Assembly: GCF_903181435.1 (NCBI RefSeq)
Contig: NZ_CAEUHO010000001.1
Location: 1,550,001-1,614,000, forward strand
DNA length: 64,000 nucleotides
From: Bacteroides acidifaciens
GTDB taxonomy: Bacteria; Bacteroidota; Bacteroidia; Bacteroidales; Bacteroidaceae
Direction of reading: 5' to 3'
Position 1 is the first letter of the stretch; every line of letters starts with the position of its first letter. Positions 54,903 through 64,000 of the stretch are shown here, piece after piece. The position numbers and the translations under genes are program-made. The notes beneath the pieces were generated by a model. That model had not been told where the DNA came from. It did not search any database and worked only from the letters and a program-made list of their open reading frames with translations.

Positions 54903-55421
54903 ATGGAACTTAAATTTTTGAACAAATTGGACACTGCTATTTTCAAACACCTTAATCCTACACATCAAGCGGTAACAGGTACAACAGCAGTACATGCATT
55001 TATTGGTGGAGCTATCATATCACTAATCGTTTTTATCATGCAAATGTGCACAAATAATGACGCATTGATTGAAGTAGTTGCAGGAATCGGGTTGCTTGCC
55101 TTAGCAGGTTGGGTAATTAATTATTCTCTTCTCACTTTAAAGGCATTTCCAGGATGGGGAGGACGTATAGCTTATGGAGCATATGTACTGTTTCTAGCCT
55201 ACCTTGCTTTTATGGTAGCCATGTGGGCAATAATGATTGCTTTGCTAGGACTATTTTTGTATGGTATCTTTAAGATATTTTTTAGCAACGGTTCTAAAAA
55301 AAGCAAGGCACGTTTTGTTTATGAGGATGGTACGGAAGTAGAAGCCAAAGAAGTGGGAAGAGGAATTTGTGGCGAGAGATATTTTGAAGGAGAAAATGGT
55401 GAGAGAGGAACAATTCCTTAA
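54903..55421 (+). CDS. Small multi-pass membrane protein
   Basis: A 172-residue protein with about three or four hydrophobic helices (GGAIISLIVFIMQM, VVAGIGLLALAGWVINYSL, AYGAYVLFLAYLAFMVAMWA and IMIALLGLFLYGIFKIFF), followed by a soluble C-terminal tail (KSKARFVYEDGTEVEAKEVG) that ends GENGERGTIP. I do not recognise the family. It lies 167 nt downstream of the gene at 54136 and may share its transcript. The gap contains only a 13-codon ATG frame at 54802 that I do not call. Confidence 0.65.
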   Translation: MELKFLNKLDTAIFKHLNPTHQAVTGTTAVHAFIGGAIISLIVFIMQMCTNNDALIEVVAGIGLLALAGWVINYSLLTLKAFPGWGGRIAYGAYVLFLAYLAFMVAMWAIMIALLGLFLYGIFKIFFSNGSKKSKARFVYEDGTEVEAKEVGRGICGERYFEGENGERGTIP

Positions 55422-55437
55422 TTTTTTATTAGTAATA

Positions 55438-55486
55438 AACGACGACATTATTCTAAACGAATGATGTCATCGTTTATTGTATAATT
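55438..55486. terminator. Hairpin between converging genes
   Basis: AATAAACGACGACATT and AATGATGTCATCGTTTATT arms pair with a bulge. They lie between the membrane-protein stop codon and the PepSY-like stop codon on opposite strands and can serve both. Confidence 0.6.
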
Positions 55487-55497
55487 TTTAGAGGTTT

Positions 55498-55935
55498 TTA
55501 GTTATCAATATCAATCAAGTTGAATTGCAAGTCGAATTTTAATTCCACGCGGTTGGAAAGTTTCACTTCATACTCTTTTTTATCTCGCTCTATTTTAAGC
55601 ACTTTTACATCAGGATAATTTGCTGTCACATATTTCTGAATGGCTGCGGGGATGATGGCTGCGGGTACAGAAGAAAATTTGCAATTCACCTCTTCCCAAT
55701 TCCCCTTCTTGTCAAATTCTACTTTATTACCATTCGTAAAAATCACTTCATAGCTTTTATAGAAGAAATCACTTTCCATCTTTGCCAAAGCTACTTTGCT
55801 GTCAGCGAAATGTTGCTTAATGAACTGTTGTGCTGGTTGTGGCATTTGAGAAACCTGAATTGGTTTGTCGTCATCTGCATAAGCGACTGTTTGCAAAGTA
55901 AATAAGCACACTAATAAGAATACTAACTTTTTCAT
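55498..55935 (-). CDS. Periplasmic PepSY-like (DUF2874) protein
   Basis: A 145-residue protein starting at ATG 55935 with signal peptide MKKLVFLLVCLFTLQTVAYA. Two beta-lactamase-inhibitor-like PepSY repeats follow: MPQPAQQFIKQHFADSKVAL...EVIFTNGNKVEFDKKG and IPAAIQKYVTANYPDVKVLK...ELKFDLQFNLIDID. The upstream extension of the frame lacks any signal. Such proteins often accompany two-component systems, and one lies just downstream on the same strand, so it may be a target or accessory of that system. Confidence 0.85.
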   Translation of the reverse strand: MKKLVFLLVCLFTLQTVAYADDDKPIQVSQMPQPAQQFIKQHFADSKVALAKMESDFFYKSYEVIFTNGNKVEFDKKGNWEEVNCKFSSVPAAIIPAAIQKYVTANYPDVKVLKIERDKKEYEVKLSNRVELKFDLQFNLIDIDN

Positions 55936-56050
55936 AAACGTTGTTTTTTTAATTGGTTTTACTATTATCATTTTATACAGCAAAGATGAGGGGAGAATCT
56001 GAAAAGATTTGGGAATTTTGAGAATTTTCGAATAAATAATTCGCATGAAA

Positions 56051-56131
56051 ATATAGTGACGCTATGAGGATGGGATGGCGTCACTATATCTATAAGATAC
56101 CGTCACTATCCCATGAGGATAGCGTCACTAT
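56051..56131. repeat. Cluster of four palindromic GCGTCACTA units (copy 2)
   Basis: The core TAGTGACGC or complement lies at 56054, 56078, 56100 (CCGTCACTA) and 56122, at 24, 22 and 22 nt steps. Copy 1 (2450-2530) has 24, 22 and 20 nt. The first pair forms a hairpin with 12-bp perfect arms (56051-56062, 56078-56089). The remainder of the 325-nt gap (55936-56260) shows nothing else. Confidence 0.85.
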
Positions 56132-56260
56132 AATTTTGCCATCGAATTAGAAATTTTAGAATTCTTTTAAAACTACTAATAAACACATCGTTTGCTTTTG
56201 CAAGCACAAATTTGACAGTATTCATATTAAACAACTATAAGAACTTTTGGACTTTGCTTT

Positions 56261-57538
56261 TTATTTCTGTCTGGAAATCTCGAAACAATGTTCACCTTGT
56301 TGGAAGTAATAACGTATGTTCAAATGCTGCAAACGGCAAATCGAATCAGCTATTGCCAGTCCTAATCCCGTAGAACCTTCTTTTTTGTTTCCTTGATAGA
56401 AACGTTCAAAAATATGTTCCTTATCCAATGGATGTTCTACTCCGGTATTCTGGAAAGTGATGCTATCTTTTGCGACAATAATCCGGATATGTCCTTCGTC
56501 CATATTATGCACGAATGCATTTTTCAGGAGATTCGTTAATAGGGCGACAGCTAAAGACTCATTCATCGTGACATGAAAAGTATCTTGTTCTGCAACATTT
56601 ACCTCTATATTACGATAATCATAAACCTCTTTATAATCTTCCAAATATTGCTTGAGAAGCACATTCAAATCCAAAGTTTTCGTATCGGCAAACTGCCCGT
56701 TGTCTATCTTTGTGAGTAACAACAAAGATTTATTCAGTTTGGTAATGTACTCCAATGTCTGATGCGTTTTCATTAACTCCTCAAGTTGGTTTTCTGATAA
56801 TGAATCGTCTTCCATCAACATTTCCAACCGGTTGCGGCAGATGGCCAGTGGTGTTTGTATCTCATGCGAGGCGTTTCCGATAAATTGTTTTTGTTGCTCG
56901 AACATTTGTTCCATACGTTCGGTGTACCGGGTAGCTGCATCGTTCAGTTTCCGGAATTCTGTGATTTGAGTGTCATTCTTCAATGGTTGGTTCTTCTTTC
57001 CCGTTTGATAACTGTCCATCCAATGAAGAAGTACATACAATGGACGCATGTTTCGATAGAACACCCATACGGATATAATAATGATACAGAGTAGCAGAGC
57101 TATATACAGGAAGATTATCCATACTTGAATAGCACCTTTCAAATCATCTTTTTCGATGCTGGGAGTGGATACGGTCAGTTCATAATAGCGTCCTTCGTCA
57201 TTCTTGAAGATAGTGGTCAGAATACGTGCGGGCTCTGTCTCTTCCTTTTCTACAATATAGACCATAGAGTCTTTATACTGGATGTCGTCATGGCTTTCAG
57301 CATATTCTTTAGAAACTTCGGTCAGGTAGTACTGATTATTTGAGCCATTGTTTTCAGAAGGCAGCTCCTCTCCTGCCAATGCCCGGATAATAATTGTCTC
57401 CGAATAGTCTTCGAGCGAATCATCTACTTCATCATTCACTTCATCAATCATCGTCACATAAAAAAAGACCGCCCAGACTGTCAGTATAAGTGTCAGAGCT
57501 AACGTGATGCGAAGAATGATGTAATATATCAATTTCAT
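56261..57538 (-). CDS. Sensor histidine kinase
   Basis: A 425-residue kinase: transmembrane helix near 5-28, a periplasmic sensor region to about 140, a second transmembrane helix near 145-162, then HisKA with phospho-acceptor H in GNASHEIQTPLA (near 224) and a HATPase_c domain with N-box LLTNLLKNAFVHN and G-box GLGLAIADSICR. It lies 21 nt after the response regulator and forms a pair with it; the stimulus is unknown. Confidence 0.92.
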   Translation of the reverse strand: MKLIYYIILRITLALTLILTVWAVFFYVTMIDEVNDEVDDSLEDYSETIIIRALAGEELPSENNGSNNQYYLTEVSKEYAESHDDIQYKDSMVYIVEKEETEPARILTTIFKNDEGRYYELTVSTPSIEKDDLKGAIQVWIIFLYIALLLCIIIISVWVFYRNMRPLYVLLHWMDSYQTGKKNQPLKNDTQITEFRKLNDAATRYTERMEQMFEQQKQFIGNASHEIQTPLAICRNRLEMLMEDDSLSENQLEELMKTHQTLEYITKLNKSLLLLTKIDNGQFADTKTLDLNVLLKQYLEDYKEVYDYRNIEVNVAEQDTFHVTMNESLAVALLTNLLKNAFVHNMDEGHIRIIVAKDSITFQNTGVEHPLDKEHIFERFYQGNKKEGSTGLGLAIADSICRLQHLNIRYYFQQGEHCFEISRQK

Positions 57539-57559
57539 GAATGATTCTTTTTGTTTCTG

Positions 57560-58237
57560 TTATTCCACTATCATTTTGTAACCGAATCCGTAAACAGCTT
57601 TAATCTCAAGTTCGGCTCTCGCATCTTTCAGTTTCTTGCGAAGATTCTTGATTTGGGCATAAATAAAATCGAAGTTATCTACTTGGTCAATATGATCGCC
57701 CCATACAGACTCTGCCAATGTGTTTTTATTAACCAAGCGTCCGGGACGATTTATGAAATAGATTAAAATATCATATTCTTTTCTATTCAGCTCTAATTCC
57801 TGGTCATTGACAAAGACACGATATTTATCCGGTTCTATCCGTACATTTCCCTGACGGATATCCATTTCTCCATTATGTAGATTACGACGGATTACGCTTT
57901 TTATCCGGGCATTTAACTCTGCCAGATGAAAAGGCTTCGGCAAATAATCATCTGCGCCTAACTCTAATCCGAGAATCTTGTCTTCCAAAGAATCTTTGGC
58001 AGAAATAATAATCACATTCTCCCGTTTATGTAGAGCTTTCAGCCTTTCGAGAAGATCGAGCCCGCTTCCGTCCGGCAACATAATATCCAGCAAGACACAA
58101 TCATAATCATAATCTTCAATCTTGCACAAGGCAGAGTTGAAGTCTCCCGCCGTTTCCACGACATAACGTTCTTTCTCCAAAGAACGCTGGATAAGTTCTC
58201 TCAAAGAAGGTTCGTCTTCTACAATTAATATCTTCAT
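57560..58237 (-). CDS. OmpR-family response regulator
   Basis: A 225-residue regulator starting at ATG 58237 (MKILIVEDEPSLREL). The receiver has phospho-acceptor D51 in LLDIMLPDGSG and K102-type KPF. The winged-helix effector (FVNDQELELNRKEYDILIYF, then GRLVNKNTLAESVWG) is typical of OmpR/PhoB. The longer frame upstream (58309) adds unrelated residues. It is the first gene of the regulator-kinase pair. Confidence 0.93.
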   Translation of the reverse strand: MKILIVEDEPSLRELIQRSLEKERYVVETAGDFNSALCKIEDYDYDCVLLDIMLPDGSGLDLLERLKALHKRENVIIISAKDSLEDKILGLELGADDYLPKPFHLAELNARIKSVIRRNLHNGEMDIRQGNVRIEPDKYRVFVNDQELELNRKEYDILIYFINRPGRLVNKNTLAESVWGDHIDQVDNFDFIYAQIKNLRKKLKDARAELEIKAVYGFGYKMIVE

Positions 58238-58313
58238 ACAATCTTCTCCTTTCTTTTTTGCATGATACAAAGAAAGGGGATATTTCTGAAAAAAAACTGA
58301 AATGGACAAAAAA

Positions 58314-58347
58314 AGAGTCCGAAATTTCTGATTGAATTTCGGACTCT
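58314..58347 (-). terminator. Terminator after proS
   Basis: Arms AGAGTCCGAAATT (58314-58326) and AATTTCGGACTCT (58335-58347) are perfect, with T-run on the minus strand, 69 nt past the proS stop codon. Confidence 0.85.
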
Positions 58348-58415
58348 CTTATGAAAAATCATTATCTTATATCGAATAATAGACTTTTTTCTCAGCAGCT
58401 TAACCGTTGCTGATT

Positions 58416-59909
58416 TTAATAAGAACGTGCAAATATTACACGGCAAGCTGACGGTTTGCCTGTAACCATACATTTGCCTGGTTCTTTATCACCCAGTGCG
58501 AATGAGTCGAACGGGATACAGCGAATCGTAGCTTTTGTCTCTTCTTTAATCTTCTCTTCCGTTTCAGTCGTTCCGTCCCAGTGAGCGAGGATAAAGCCGC
58601 CTTCTTCGATTTTTTCTTTAAATTCTTCGTAGGTATCTACTGTTGTAATCTTAGAATTGCGGTAGTCTAATGCCTTTTTGTAAATATTAGCCTGCATTTC
58701 TTCAAGCAGATTCTGAACATATGTCTCGATGCCATCGCAAGTGATCGTTTCTTTTTCCAATGTATCGCGGCGCATCACTTCCATCGTGTTGTTTTCAAGG
58801 TCACGACCGCCCATCACCAAACGGACAGGAACACCCTTCAACTCATAATCTGCGAATTTGAAGCCCGGACGTTTGTTGTCTGCATTATCATATTTCACAG
58901 AAATGCCTAATGCTTTCAACTTGGCAACAATACCTTCTACTTTAGCATCAATTAGTTTCAGTTGCTCGTCATTCTTATAGATAGGAACGATTACTACCTG
59001 AATCGGTGCTAAATGTGGTGGCAATACCAAACCGTTGTCGTCAGAATGAGTCATAATCAATGCACCCATCAAACGAGTAGAAACACCCCATGAAGTAGCC
59101 CAAACATATTCCAACTTGTTTTCTTTGTTCACAAACTGAACATCGAACGCTTTTGCAAAGTTTTGTCCCAAGAAGTGAGAAGTACCACTTTGCAATGCCT
59201 TTCCATCCTGCATCATAGCTTCGATGGTGTAAGTGTCAAGTGCGCCGGCAAAACGTTCGTTAGCTGATTTTACACCTTTTACTACCGGAACGGCCATATA
59301 TTTCTCAGCAAAATCGGCATATACATTCAACATTCTGACAGCTTCTTCTTCAGCTTCTTCTCGAGTAGCATGGGCGGTATGCCCTTCCTGCCACAAGAAT
59401 TCAGCAGTACGCAGGAACAAGCGGGTACGCATCTCCCAACGGAAAACGTTTGCCCATTGATTGCAAAGGATAGGCAGGTCACGATAGGATTGAATCCAAT
59501 TCTTATATGTATTCCAGATAATAGTCTCTGATGTCGGACGGATAATCAATTCTTCTTCCAATTTAGCGGCAGGGTCTACTACTACGCCCGAACCGTCTTC
59601 AGCATTTTTCAAACGATAATGCGTTACTACGGCACATTCTTTTGCGAAGCCTTCTACGTGTTCAGCTTCACGGCTTAGGAATGATTTGGGGATTAATAAC
59701 GGGAAGTATGCATTCACGTGTCCTGTCTCTTTAAACATATCGTCCAATTGACGTTGCATTTTTTCCCAGATTGCGTATCCGTAAGGCTTAATCACCATAC
59801 ATCCGCGTACGGCAGACTGTTCTGCCAAATCAGCTTTTACCACCAAATCGTTATACCATTGCGAGTAGTTTTCGCTACGTTTGGTAAGGTCTTTCAGTTC
59901 TTTTGCCAT
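58416..59909 (-). CDS. proS: Prolyl-tRNA synthetase (archaeal/eukaryal type)
   Basis: Charges tRNA-Pro. The 497-residue class II synthetase is of the short ProS type without the bacterial INS editing domain, as in other Bacteroidetes. Motif 2 ([20 protein letters not shown] near 151) and motif 3 ([20 protein letters not shown]) are visible, with the anticodon-binding domain from about 300 and a C-terminal Pro-domain containing CIPFDSF...[10 protein letters not shown]. It is not part of a larger operon. Confidence 0.96.
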   Translation of the reverse strand: MAKELKDLTKRSENYSQWYNDLVVKADLAEQSAVRGCMVIKPYGYAIWEKMQRQLDDMFKETGHVNAYFPLLIPKSFLSREAEHVEGFAKECAVVTHYRLKNAEDGSGVVVDPAAKLEEELIIRPTSETIIWNTYKNWIQSYRDLPILCNQWANVFRWEMRTRLFLRTAEFLWQEGHTAHATREEAEEEAVRMLNVYADFAEKYMAVPVVKGVKSANERFAGALDTYTIEAMMQDGKALQSGTSHFLGQNFAKAFDVQFVNKENKLEYVWATSWGVSTRLMGALIMTHSDDNGLVLPPHLAPIQVVIVPIYKNDEQLKLIDAKVEGIVAKLKALGISVKYDNADNKRPGFKFADYELKGVPVRLVMGGRDLENNTMEVMRRDTLEKETITCDGIETYVQNLLEEMQANIYKKALDYRNSKITTVDTYEEFKEKIEEGGFILAHWDGTTETEEKIKEETKATIRCIPFDSFALGDKEPGKCMVTGKPSACRVIFARSY

Positions 59910-59953
59910 TATATTTTTTTATTTAAAGTTTCCGTAAATGTCAAAACAGGGTG

Positions 59954-59961
59954 CAAAAATA
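59954..59961 (-). promoter_or_regulatory. -7 box for proS
   Basis: The complement reads TATTTTTG, 45 nt upstream of the proS start. Confidence 0.5.
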
Positions 59962-60024
59962 CGAAAAATGCACGAACTGCCCTATTCTTCATGCATTATT
60001 TTCGTTGTCGTTTGTTTAAACAGA

Positions 60025-60058
60025 AATCAGGTAGTCATTTTAAGATGACTACCTGATT
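60025..60058 (-). terminator. Terminator of tRNA-Gly
   Basis: Perfect 14-bp arms AATCAGGTAGTCAT (60025-60038) and ATGACTACCTGATT (60045-60058) around TTTAAG, just 6 nt past the tRNA 3' end. Confidence 0.75.
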
Positions 60059-60063
60059 ATCAG

Positions 60064-60139
60064 TGGAGCGGTAAGCGAGACTCGAACTCGTGACCCTTAG
60101 CTTGGGAAGCTAATGCTCTACCAACTGAGCTACTACCGC
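60064..60139 (-). tRNA. tRNA-Gly (CCC)
   Basis: The minus strand begins GCGGTAGTAGCTCAGTTGG and ends ACCGCTCCA with an encoded CCA. The anticodon arm TTAGC-TTCCCAA-GCTAA gives anticodon CCC, reading GGG. Confidence 0.95.
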
Positions 60140-60179
60140 ATTTTTACCAATTCAAAGGACTTTCCTTCAAATTGTATTG

Positions 60180-60187
60180 CAAAGGTA
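60180..60187 (-). promoter_or_regulatory. -7 box for tRNA-Gly
   Basis: The complement reads TACCTTTG, 40 nt upstream of the tRNA. Confidence 0.5.
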
Positions 60188-60343
60188 AATATAATTTTTA
60201 TATCTCAAATAAAAATCCTGTTTTTTTAATTGAGAAAATATAACATTATAATCATTCTTGTGCTTTATTCTTATCTGTAGAAATGAACAAACCTGCTCTT
60301 TCATCTGTTAGAAAGTCTCAATTTTAGATTTAACCTAACCGAC

Positions 60344-61756
60344 ATGCAAAAAAATAAATCACTTTTTATGTTATTTGCTTTGTGTTTCCTGTCTCTTTGG
60401 GCGGATGCACAAACTCCATTGAGCTTTGAGGAATCACTGCGGCTACTTCGACAAGAGAATCAGAGTTTGAAAATGGCAGATAAAGGAATAGAGATAGCTA
60501 AAGCGGAGCGTGACAAACTGAATGCATTCTGGTATCCTAGTATTCAATCTACAGGTGCATTTGTACATATGTCAGAGAAGATTGAGGTAAAACAGCCATT
60601 ATCGCAATTTACAGACCCGGCAAAGGATTTTGTACATTCCATTATTCCGGACGATCAGGTTATTTCATCGATTTTGGATCAGATAGGGGCAAATACTTTG
60701 GTTTTTCCTCTTACTCCACGTAATCTGACTACTGTCGATTTATCCGCAGAATGGGTACTATTCTCCGGTGGAAAGCGGTTTCGTGCAACTCATATAGGAA
60801 GAACAATGGTAGACCTGGCTCGCGAAAGCCGTGCGCAGATTGCCGCTACCCAACAAAACCTATTGGCGGAAAGTTATTATGGTTTACGCTTGGCACAACA
60901 AATCGTAGCCGTTCGAGAGGAAACTTACAAAGGACTGCAAAAGCATTATGAGAACGCTCTGAAACTGGAAGCAGTCGGAATGATAGATAAAGCGGGACGA
61001 CTTTTTGCCCAAGTAAATATGGATGAAGCCAAACGTACACTGGAAGCAGCACGGAAAGATGAAACTGTGGTGCAAAGCGCACTGAAAGTATTATTGAATA
61101 AAAAGGATACGGATGAGAATATAATCCCAACCTCTCCCCTTTTCATGAACGATTCCTTGCCACCGAAAATGCTTTTCGACCTATCCGTCAGTAGTGGTAA
61201 CTATACACTTAACCAGTTACAACTGCAAGAACATATTGCCAAACAAGAAGTACGGATTGCTCAAAGCGGTTATCTGCCGAATATAGCCCTTTTCGGGAAA
61301 CAAACGTTGTATTCGCACGGTATTCAGAGTAATCTATTGCCGCGCACTATGATAGGCATCGGTTTTACATGGAATCTTTTCGACGGGTTAGACCGTGAGA
61401 AGAGGATACGGCAGTCGAAGTTAACCCAACAGACGTTAGCCTTGGGACAGATGAAAGCCCGTGACGACCTTGCCGTCGGAGTGGACAAGCTCTATACGCA
61501 ATTGCAAAAAGCGCAGGACAATGTAAAGGCATTGAACGCTACGATTGCTTTAAGTGAAGAGCTTGTACGGATTCGAAAGAAGTCATTTACTGAAGGAATG
61601 GCAACCTCTACCGAAGTTATTGATGCTGAAACGATGCTTGCCAATGTAAAAGTGGCTTGCTTGGCGGCATACTACGAATATGATGTGGCGCTAATGAACT
61701 TGCTTTCACTTTGTGGCACACCGGAACAATTTGCAAACTATCAACCTAAACCGTAA
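60344..61756 (+). CDS. TolC-family outer-membrane channel protein
   Basis: A 470-residue protein with a signal peptide (SLFMLFALCFLSLWADAQ) and two OEP repeats characteristic of TolC, each with long coiled-coil helices; the usual end-of-repeat motif is visible as YYEYDVALMNLLSLCG near 450. It is the outer-membrane exit duct of the export system that follows. It lies 6 nt upstream of the adaptor gene. I saw no convincing -7 box in the 150 nt before it. Confidence 0.88.
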   Translation: MQKNKSLFMLFALCFLSLWADAQTPLSFEESLRLLRQENQSLKMADKGIEIAKAERDKLNAFWYPSIQSTGAFVHMSEKIEVKQPLSQFTDPAKDFVHSIIPDDQVISSILDQIGANTLVFPLTPRNLTTVDLSAEWVLFSGGKRFRATHIGRTMVDLARESRAQIAATQQNLLAESYYGLRLAQQIVAVREETYKGLQKHYENALKLEAVGMIDKAGRLFAQVNMDEAKRTLEAARKDETVVQSALKVLLNKKDTDENIIPTSPLFMNDSLPPKMLFDLSVSSGNYTLNQLQLQEHIAKQEVRIAQSGYLPNIALFGKQTLYSHGIQSNLLPRTMIGIGFTWNLFDGLDREKRIRQSKLTQQTLALGQMKARDDLAVGVDKLYTQLQKAQDNVKALNATIALSEELVRIRKKSFTEGMATSTEVIDAETMLANVKVACLAAYYEYDVALMNLLSLCGTPEQFANYQPKP

Positions 61757-61762
61757 CAAACA

Positions 61763-62749
61763 ATGAAACTAGCCAGTAGAACCCTTTCATGGGCTTTCGT
61801 GATTATAATGTTGGCTGTGGGTATCTTCACAGCCCTTGGAGTCATATTGATGCATAAACAACCGATGGTCCTTCAAGGACAAGCGGAAGCAACAGAAGTC
61901 CGTATTAGCGGAAAACTTCCCGGACGTATAGATACGTTTCTCGTTCAGGAAGGTGATTGGGTGTGTCAGGGAGATACGCTTGTCGTAATCAATAGCCCTG
62001 AGGTGCATGCCAAATATCAACAAGTGAATGCTTTGGAACAGGTTGCCGTACAACAAAACAAGAAAATAGATGCGGGAACCCGCCGTCAGATTGTGGCTAC
62101 CGCACTACAACTATGGAACAAAACAAAAAGTGACCTCAGCCTCGCCAAAACAACCTACGACCGTATTCTTACCTTATATAAAGATAGCGTGGTCACTTCA
62201 CAGAGAAAAGATGAAGTGGAAGCGATGTACAAAGCGGCTGTCGCTGCCGAGCGTGCAGCCTATGAACAATACCAGATGGCTGTAGATGGCGCACAGCAGG
62301 AAGATAAAGCATCTGCTGCCAGTATGGTGGATGCTGCCCGAAGTACGGTAGACGAAATCTCCGCTTTATTGGTTGATGCCCGGCTGACAGCCCCCGAAGA
62401 CGGGCAAATAGCAACTATCTTTCCCAAACGCGGAGAATTGGTTGCACCGGGAACTCCGATTATGAACTTGGTGGTGATGGATGATGTGCATGTAGTCCTC
62501 AATGTGCGTGAAGACCTGATGCCACAATTTAAGATGGGAGAAACATTTGTCGCAGATGTACCTGCCATCGGCAAAAAGAATATTGAATTTAAAATCTATT
62601 ATATCAGTCCATTGGGCAGCTTTGCTACCTGGAAGTCGACCAAACAGACCGGAAGCTATGACTTACGTACTTTCGAGATTCATGCCCGCCCTACCCAAAA
62701 GGTGGACGATTTGCGTCCGGGAATGTCTGTGTTATTGACACTTAATTAA
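61763..62749 (+). CDS. HlyD-family membrane fusion (adaptor) protein
   Basis: A 328-residue inner-membrane-anchored adaptor: one N-terminal transmembrane helix (TLSWAFVIIMLAVGIFTALG), a biotinyl-lipoyl motif (ISGKLPGRIDTFLVQEGDWV), a helical hairpin (80-200), the second lipoyl half (ARLTAPEDGQIATIFPKRGE) and a beta-barrel domain. It connects the ABC-2 permeases that follow to the TolC-like channel. YbhG/YhiI-like in layout. Confidence 0.88.
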   Translation: MKLASRTLSWAFVIIMLAVGIFTALGVILMHKQPMVLQGQAEATEVRISGKLPGRIDTFLVQEGDWVCQGDTLVVINSPEVHAKYQQVNALEQVAVQQNKKIDAGTRRQIVATALQLWNKTKSDLSLAKTTYDRILTLYKDSVVTSQRKDEVEAMYKAAVAAERAAYEQYQMAVDGAQQEDKASAASMVDAARSTVDEISALLVDARLTAPEDGQIATIFPKRGELVAPGTPIMNLVVMDDVHVVLNVREDLMPQFKMGETFVADVPAIGKKNIEFKIYYISPLGSFATWKSTKQTGSYDLRTFEIHARPTQKVDDLRPGMSVLLTLN

Positions 62750-62774
62750 TAGGGCCAGCAAAATCAATCATAGA

Positions 62775-63959
62775 ATGGATTCATCACACACATATTCACC
62801 TTTTCGTTCCGTACTGCTTAGAGAATGGCGGCGAATGACTTCACGACGTCTTTATTTTGGCGTCTGTGTCATTCTACCGTTGTTTACCCTCTTCTTTATG
62901 GCTACCATCTTTGGCAACGGGCAGATGGAGAATATTCCTATCGGCATTGTCGATCAGGACAATACCGCCACTTCCCGGTCTATTGTCCGGAATATTTCTG
63001 CTGTACCCACTTTTAAGGTGACGAAACATTACGAGAATGAGGCAGCTGCCCGCGAAGCGGTGCAAAGGAAAGAAATATATGGATACCTTTCCATTCCCCC
63101 GGAATTTGAGCAGGATGCTATTACCGGAAAGAATGCTACCCTATCTTATTATTATCATTACGCTTTGTTATCGGTAGGCGGTGAATTGATGGCAGCGTTC
63201 GAAACATCATTGGCTCCCGTATCCCTTTCGCCCATCGTGATGGAAGCAGTGTCTTTAGGAGTAGACCAACAGCAGATTACCACATTTCTATTACCGGTAC
63301 AAGCCAATAACCATCCGATATACAATCCCAGTCTGGATTATTCGGTTTATCTGAGTCAACCTTTTTTCTTTGTCCTATTTCAGGTTTTGATTCTGCTTAC
63401 CACCGTATATGCAGCTGGTATTGAAATCAAATTCCGCACAGCGACCGACTGGCTGGCTACCGCCAAAGGTGATATGACGACAGCTATTCTGGGTAAATTA
63501 CTCCCCTATACCATTATATATATTCTGATAGGATGGCTTGCCAATTATGTTATGTTCGGCATCCTGCATATTCCGTTTCAAGGGAGTTGGTGGTTTTTGA
63601 ATATGATAACTGCTCTCTTTGTTATCGCGACGCAGGCGCTCGGATTATTTTTATTTTCCTTGTTTCCGGCAGTATCATTGGTTATCAGTGTCGTTTCCAT
63701 GGTAGGTTCTTTAGGAGCTACCTTATCAGGAGTAACTTTTCCGGTTTCCAATATGTATCCGCTCGTAAGAAACGCCTCTTATCTTTTTCCAGTCCGCCAC
63801 TTCACGGAAATAATGCAAACAATACTCTATGGGGGTGGCGGGTTCGCTCATCTTTGGCAGTCGGCCGTGATACTTTGTATTTTCCCGTTGCTGGCTTTGT
63901 CGTTGCTTCCCCATTTAAAACGAGCTATAGAAAGTCATAAATATGAAAACATTAAATAG
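62775..63959 (+). CDS. ABC-2 type transporter permease
   Basis: A 394-residue permease with one N-terminal transmembrane helix (LYFGVCVILPLFTLFFMAT), a large periplasmic domain (IPIGIVDQDNTATSRSIVRN near 55) and five C-terminal helices, with the ABC-2 signature in SLGATLSGVTFPVSNM near 310. YhhJ/YbhR type. No ATP-binding subunit is in the window; it may lie downstream or be encoded elsewhere. Confidence 0.88.
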   Translation: MDSSHTYSPFRSVLLREWRRMTSRRLYFGVCVILPLFTLFFMATIFGNGQMENIPIGIVDQDNTATSRSIVRNISAVPTFKVTKHYENEAAAREAVQRKEIYGYLSIPPEFEQDAITGKNATLSYYYHYALLSVGGELMAAFETSLAPVSLSPIVMEAVSLGVDQQQITTFLLPVQANNHPIYNPSLDYSVYLSQPFFFVLFQVLILLTTVYAAGIEIKFRTATDWLATAKGDMTTAILGKLLPYTIIYILIGWLANYVMFGILHIPFQGSWWFLNMITALFVIATQALGLFLFSLFPAVSLVISVVSMVGSLGATLSGVTFPVSNMYPLVRNASYLFPVRHFTEIMQTILYGGGGFAHLWQSAVILCIFPLLALSLLPHLKRAIESHKYENIK

Positions 63960-64000
63960 AATCCAACAGTTGTCGTTCATTATTCGCCGTGAATTTCTCG
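63943..64000 (+). CDS. Second ABC-2 permease, 5' end only
   Basis: ATG at 63943 opens MKTLNRIQQLSFIIRREFL and runs off the window. It overlaps the preceding permease by 17 nt. The start resembles other ABC-2 permease N-termini (the RREF/REW motif), so a paired permease is likely, as in YbhS-YbhR systems. Confidence 0.65.
   Translation, partial: MKTLNRIQQLSFIIRREFL

Overview
The window looks like a chromosomal segment of a Bacteroides species (B. thetaiotaomicron/ovatus-like, species not resolvable by eye). The basis is the Bat aerotolerance operon, the rpmB-rpmG-DUF4295 cluster, an archaeal-type ProS, many TAnnTTTG boxes of the Bacteroidota sigma factor upstream of starts, and few recognisable Shine-Dalgarno sequences. 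Most of it is conserved housekeeping DNA on both strands. Two regions are accessory: an insertion-sequence island at 12.37-14.48 kb and a protease/sigma-factor locus at 48.7-55.4 kb.

Layout. 0.1-2.2 kb: Nif3-family protein and a coiled-coil zinc-ribbon protein, followed by a decayed membrane-fusion-protein fragment and a cluster of short palindromes. 2.6-4.9 kb: orphan HsdR_N nuclease-fold protein, divergent from AMP nucleosidase and holA. 4.9-6.1 kb: 1.2 kb AT-rich DNA without genes. 6.1-8.3 kb: XRE regulator, a frameshifted pyrK, and pyrD. 8.5-12.3 kb: trmD, ligA, dapA. 12.37-14.48 kb: a 623-bp non-coding element with terminal inverted repeats, directly abutting an ISL3-type IS with two ORFs; both are bounded by copies of the same 8-bp target sequence. 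14.5-14.8 kb: three tandem tRNA-Arg(ACG) genes. 14.9-22.1 kb: patatin/Omp85 protein, htpG, clpC. 22.4-26.3 kb: gyrA and a TPR protein. 26.4-28.0 kb: universal stress protein fusion and a small conserved protein. 28.1-36.7 kb: MoxR-DUF58-Bat operon. 36.9-41.6 kb: HU-LysM fusion, HU, rimO, ftsY, DUF4295, rpmG, rpmB. 41.8-48.7 kb: cinA, tsaD, and divergent tamB. 48.7-54.7 kb: lipoprotein, then a minus-strand operon of caspase, ECF sigma factor, anti-sigma-like protein and TPR-CHAT protease, then a divergent regulator-like gene. 54.9-60.1 kb: membrane protein, PepSY-like protein, two-component system, proS, tRNA-Gly. 60.3-64.0 kb: TolC/HlyD/ABC-2 export operon running off the window.

The strongest candidate for an undescribed system is the 48.7-54.7 kb locus. 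Two different clan-CD cysteine proteases, a caspase and a CHAT protein, both with signal peptides, flank an ECF sigma factor and a single-pass anti-sigma-like protein in one tight operon. The two plus-strand genes flanking the operon share a promoter architecture: AACCTTGT, then exactly 29 nt, then TAnnTTTG. The same AACCTTGT core forms a dyad in the leader of the protease operon. Other notable items are the HU-transmembrane-LysM fusion, the IS-linked non-coding element with four 22-bp palindromic units, the pyrK frameshift, and a tamB gene with no ordinary start codon before its membrane anchor.
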